A stretch of 64,000 bases of DNA from Caldilineaceae bacterium (lineage in GTDB: Bacteria > Chloroflexota > Anaerolineae > Caldilineales > Caldilineaceae), in the NCBI GenBank assembly GCA_022821545.1, contig JAJEDJ010000018.1, positions 1 to 64,000 of the forward strand. Reading direction: 5' to 3'. The notes beneath the pieces were generated by a model. The model ran no database searches. It was not told the DNA's origin and saw nothing but the letters and a program-made list of their open reading frames with translations. Each line of letters begins with the position of its first letter. Position 1 is the first letter of the stretch. A program made the translations under genes and the position numbers. Shown in pieces: positions 62,185-64,000 of the stretch.

Positions 62185-63558
62185 ATGTCCGAGACGCAAA
62201 AGAACCATAGGCAGATGAGCCGCCGCGGCTTCTTGCACGCCATGGCGCTGGGCGCAGGCGGCGCGGCGCTGGCCGCGTGTGTAGTGCCGGAAGGCGCGAT
62301 GCCGGCGGCAGAAGAAGCAGCGGCGCCGGCGCAGGAGAACCTCCCGATCATCTATTGGTCGATGTTCGGGCTGCAGGAGGCGGCGCAGGCACAGAACCAG
62401 GTGGAGCGCTTTAACGAGCAGACCGGCGAAAACGCCATTTTCATGTCGATTGGCTGGGGCAATGTCACGCAGAAGGCACAGGTCGCGATCCAGGGGGGCA
62501 ACCCGCCCGACATGGTATCGCTCTGGTCTCAGGCCTACACGTGGGGTCCGCGCGGGCTGCTGCTCCCGCTCGAGGACTATGCGGAACGCGACGGCTTTGA
62601 CGGCGAGGGCTGGTCCAAGCCGGCATGGGACGCTCTCTGGTCGGAAGGGCATCTCTGGGGCACCGGCCATACGCTCAACGTCTTTGCCCTGCACAGCAAC
62701 GACACGCTGTTGGAGGAGGGCGGATTCAGCGCTGACAGCCCGCCAGAGAGTTTCGCCGATCTGGACGTGATGGCGGAGGCGCTGACAACCTTTGACGACG
62801 ACGACAATATCACGCGTTTGGGCTTCCTGCCCTGGCTTCGGTCGGGCAGCCTCTGGCACTGGGGCTGGGCCAACGGCGCCCAGTTTTACGATGAGGATAC
62901 CGACACGATTACGGCCGGATCAGAGGAGGCATTGCTGTATACGCTCGAATGGTTCAAGTCTTACGCAGACAAGTACGACATTGAGAAGATCGACCGCTAT
63001 GTATCCGGTTTCGGCAACCGCAGCTCGCTGACGGAGGATCCCTGGTACGTCGACAAGATCGTCTTGCAGATCGACGGCAGCTGGAAGCGAAGCTGGATCC
63101 CGCGCTATGCGCCGGACCTTGATTACTCGGTGTTCAAGTCGCCCTATGGGCCGGGATACACCGAGCCAACCAGCCTGGTCGAGATTGGGGCGATGTTCAA
63201 CGTACCCAACGGCGCCAAGAACCCGGACGGCGGCTGGCAGCTGGCCCACTTCATGGCGGGCAAACAGCAGCAGATCGAGTTCGGAAACCTGGTTGGGGAC
63301 GTTCCGCCTTTGAACGAAGCCGCCCGCGATCCGGAGTTCCTGAATTCGCTGCCGTTCAACGAACTGTACGTTGAGCTGACCGAGTCGGAAGGCGGCCGCG
63401 CCTGGCCGCGCATTCCCGTTCTGGAGCAGTACAAGACAGAGATCAGGCGTCTGCAGGACGAAGTGATTCACGGCCAGATCGAACCCCAGCAGGGTCTGGA
63501 CGATATGACTGCCAAGCTGCAGCAGGAGCTGAACGACTTCCGCCAGCAGGTCGGTTGA
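62185..63558 (+). CDS. Carbohydrate ABC transporter substrate-binding lipoprotein
   Basis: This 457-aa binding protein belongs to the family 1 (MalE/UgpB-like) group. Its N-terminus has a twin-arginine motif (SRRGFLHA) and a lipobox LAAC near residue 32, so it may be folded before export and then lipid-anchored. The core shows NQVERFNEQTG, GGNPPDMVSLW, the hinge, and VEIGAMFNVPNGAKNPDGGWQLAHFM, typical of the family. The permease gene follows after a hairpin. The sugar is unknown; many Trp/Gly residues in the cleft region fit an oligosaccharide or glycoside. AAAGGGGGAAAC precedes the ATG. The interval 61913-62184 holds nothing I recognise. Confidence 0.93.
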   Translation: MSETQKNHRQMSRRGFLHAMALGAGGAALAACVVPEGAMPAAEEAAAPAQENLPIIYWSMFGLQEAAQAQNQVERFNEQTGENAIFMSIGWGNVTQKAQVAIQGGNPPDMVSLWSQAYTWGPRGLLLPLEDYAERDGFDGEGWSKPAWDALWSEGHLWGTGHTLNVFALHSNDTLLEEGGFSADSPPESFADLDVMAEALTTFDDDDNITRLGFLPWLRSGSLWHWGWANGAQFYDEDTDTITAGSEEALLYTLEWFKSYADKYDIEKIDRYVSGFGNRSSLTEDPWYVDKIVLQIDGSWKRSWIPRYAPDLDYSVFKSPYGPGYTEPTSLVEIGAMFNVPNGAKNPDGGWQLAHFMAGKQQQIEFGNLVGDVPPLNEAARDPEFLNSLPFNELYVELTESEGGRAWPRIPVLEQYKTEIRRLQDEVIHGQIEPQQGLDDMTAKLQQELNDFRQQVG

Positions 63559-63582
63559 TAGAGACGTTCCCTGGCGTGAAGA

Positions 63583-63612
63583 CCCGGCGGGTTGACAAGT
63601 CAGCCCGCCGGG
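63583..63612 (+). terminator. Intercistronic hairpin between binding protein and permease
   Basis: CCCGGCGGG (63583) pairs perfectly with CCCGCCGGG (63604), and the arms extend inward with TGAC/GTCA around an AA loop. No T tract follows. As with pstS, it probably sets a higher mRNA level for the binding protein. Confidence 0.7.
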
Positions 63613-63630
63613 AGACAGGAGGAGGCGGTC

Positions 63631-64000
63631 ATGGGAATTGGACTGACGCGACAGGAACGCCGCCGCGTGCGAATAGGCGTGCTGTTTGCGCTGCCCTGGA
63701 TTGTCGGCTTTTTGAGTTTTACAGTTTTCCCCGTCGTCTACTCGTTCTACTACAGTCTCAACGTGTTTACGACATTCGGGCAGCCCTTGCACTGGGTCGG
63801 ACTAAGCAACTACATCAAGTTGGTGAATGACGATCTCTTCTGGAAGTCCCTTTACAACACGATGTACATGGTGGTCTTCGGCGTCTCCTTTCACATCGTC
63901 CTGGCCATCATACTGGGGCTGCTGCTGAATCAGAATCTGCGCGGCGTGTCCATCTACAGGACCGTGTACTACATACCCACGATCGTCCCGATTGTCGCCA
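63631..64000 (+). CDS. Carbohydrate ABC transporter permease, N-terminal part
   Basis: The gene is cut by the window edge after about 123 residues. A basic start (RQERRRVRIGVL) is followed by TM1 (FALPWIVGFLSFTVFPVVYSFYYSL), the segment VGLSNYIKLVNDDLFWKSLYNTMYMVVF and TM2-3. This is the MalF/UgpA-type permease pattern. GGAGGCGG lies 5 bp before the ATG. A second permease (UgpE type) is expected beyond the edge. Confidence 0.9.
   Translation, partial: MGIGLTRQERRRVRIGVLFALPWIVGFLSFTVFPVVYSFYYSLNVFTTFGQPLHWVGLSNYIKLVNDDLFWKSLYNTMYMVVFGVSFHIVLAIILGLLLNQNLRGVSIYRTVYYIPTIVPIVA

Overview
The window looks like chromosome from a free-living bacterium of the phylum Chloroflexota, most plausibly a Caldilinea-like lineage. 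This is an inference from gene style: bacterial Elp3, a two-component system next to a lipoprotein and MacAB-type exporter, several CxPxR sulfatases, a UxaA-family hydratase, high G+C, and a carbohydrate ABC importer whose binding protein combines a twin-arginine motif with a lipobox. No rRNA, tRNA, CRISPR array, integrase or transposase was seen. Several promoters can be read directly as TTGACN-N17-TANNAT or extended -10 forms. At least three of them lie so close to the start codon that the mRNA should be leaderless or nearly so.

Layout. 0-1 kb: a leftward restriction-modification-like gene broken by an in-frame TAA, preceded by a small ORF. 1-6.4 kb: a rightward set with an Flp-type pilin, ComF, ribosome hibernation factor, a family 2 glycosyltransferase, a NYN-domain RNase-like protein, a small membrane protein and an M20 peptidase. 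6.4-15.6 kb: a complete phosphate regulon (response regulator, sensor kinase, a winged-helix-like unknown, pstS, pstC, pstA, pstB, an arsenate reductase, phoU). TTAAC-type hexamers at 11-bp period stand in front of three of its genes. 15.6-26 kb: an unknown lipoprotein with a duplicated domain, a divergent Elp3 / Trm9-like methyltransferase pair, galK, a flavin/F420-type oxidase, a BtrH/DUF4872 protein, an MFS transporter and an S9 peptidase. 26-31 kb: two integral-membrane sugar transferases and a membrane-anchored ADP-ribosylglycohydrolase. 31-37.7 kb: a leftward operon of response regulator, sensor kinase, Gln/Gly-repeat lipoprotein, MacA-like adaptor, ATPase and MacB-like permease. 38-50 kb: DinB protein, thiolase plus fused CoA transferase, two sulfatases, rplS, a MetE-like protein, a SIS protein and a double-length UxaA-family protein. 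50-60.8 kb: HD phosphohydrolase, GT4 transferase, M20 dipeptidase, DUF212 membrane protein, xseB, a pseudo-receiver/DUF309 protein, a B12-type radical SAM operon with two small unknowns, rhodanese, DUF2203, an A-type Fe-S carrier, moaA and a SufR-like Fe-S regulator. 60.8-64 kb: an exported Ig-like protein and the start of a carbohydrate ABC importer that runs off the right edge.

The most interesting observations are these: (1) Elp3 divergently paired with a methyltransferase carrying Trm9/ALKBH8-like motifs, suggesting a bacterial cm5U to mcm5U tRNA pathway; (2) the Pho-box-like arrays; (3) repeated occurrence of exactly three tandem copies of an unrelated 10-17 bp unit at gene borders; (4) an interspersed hairpin repeat present in at least five copies; (5) the 916-residue duplicated UxaA-family protein; (6) the radical SAM operon with two uncharacterised small proteins. 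All functions are read from sequence motifs only; no database search was possible.
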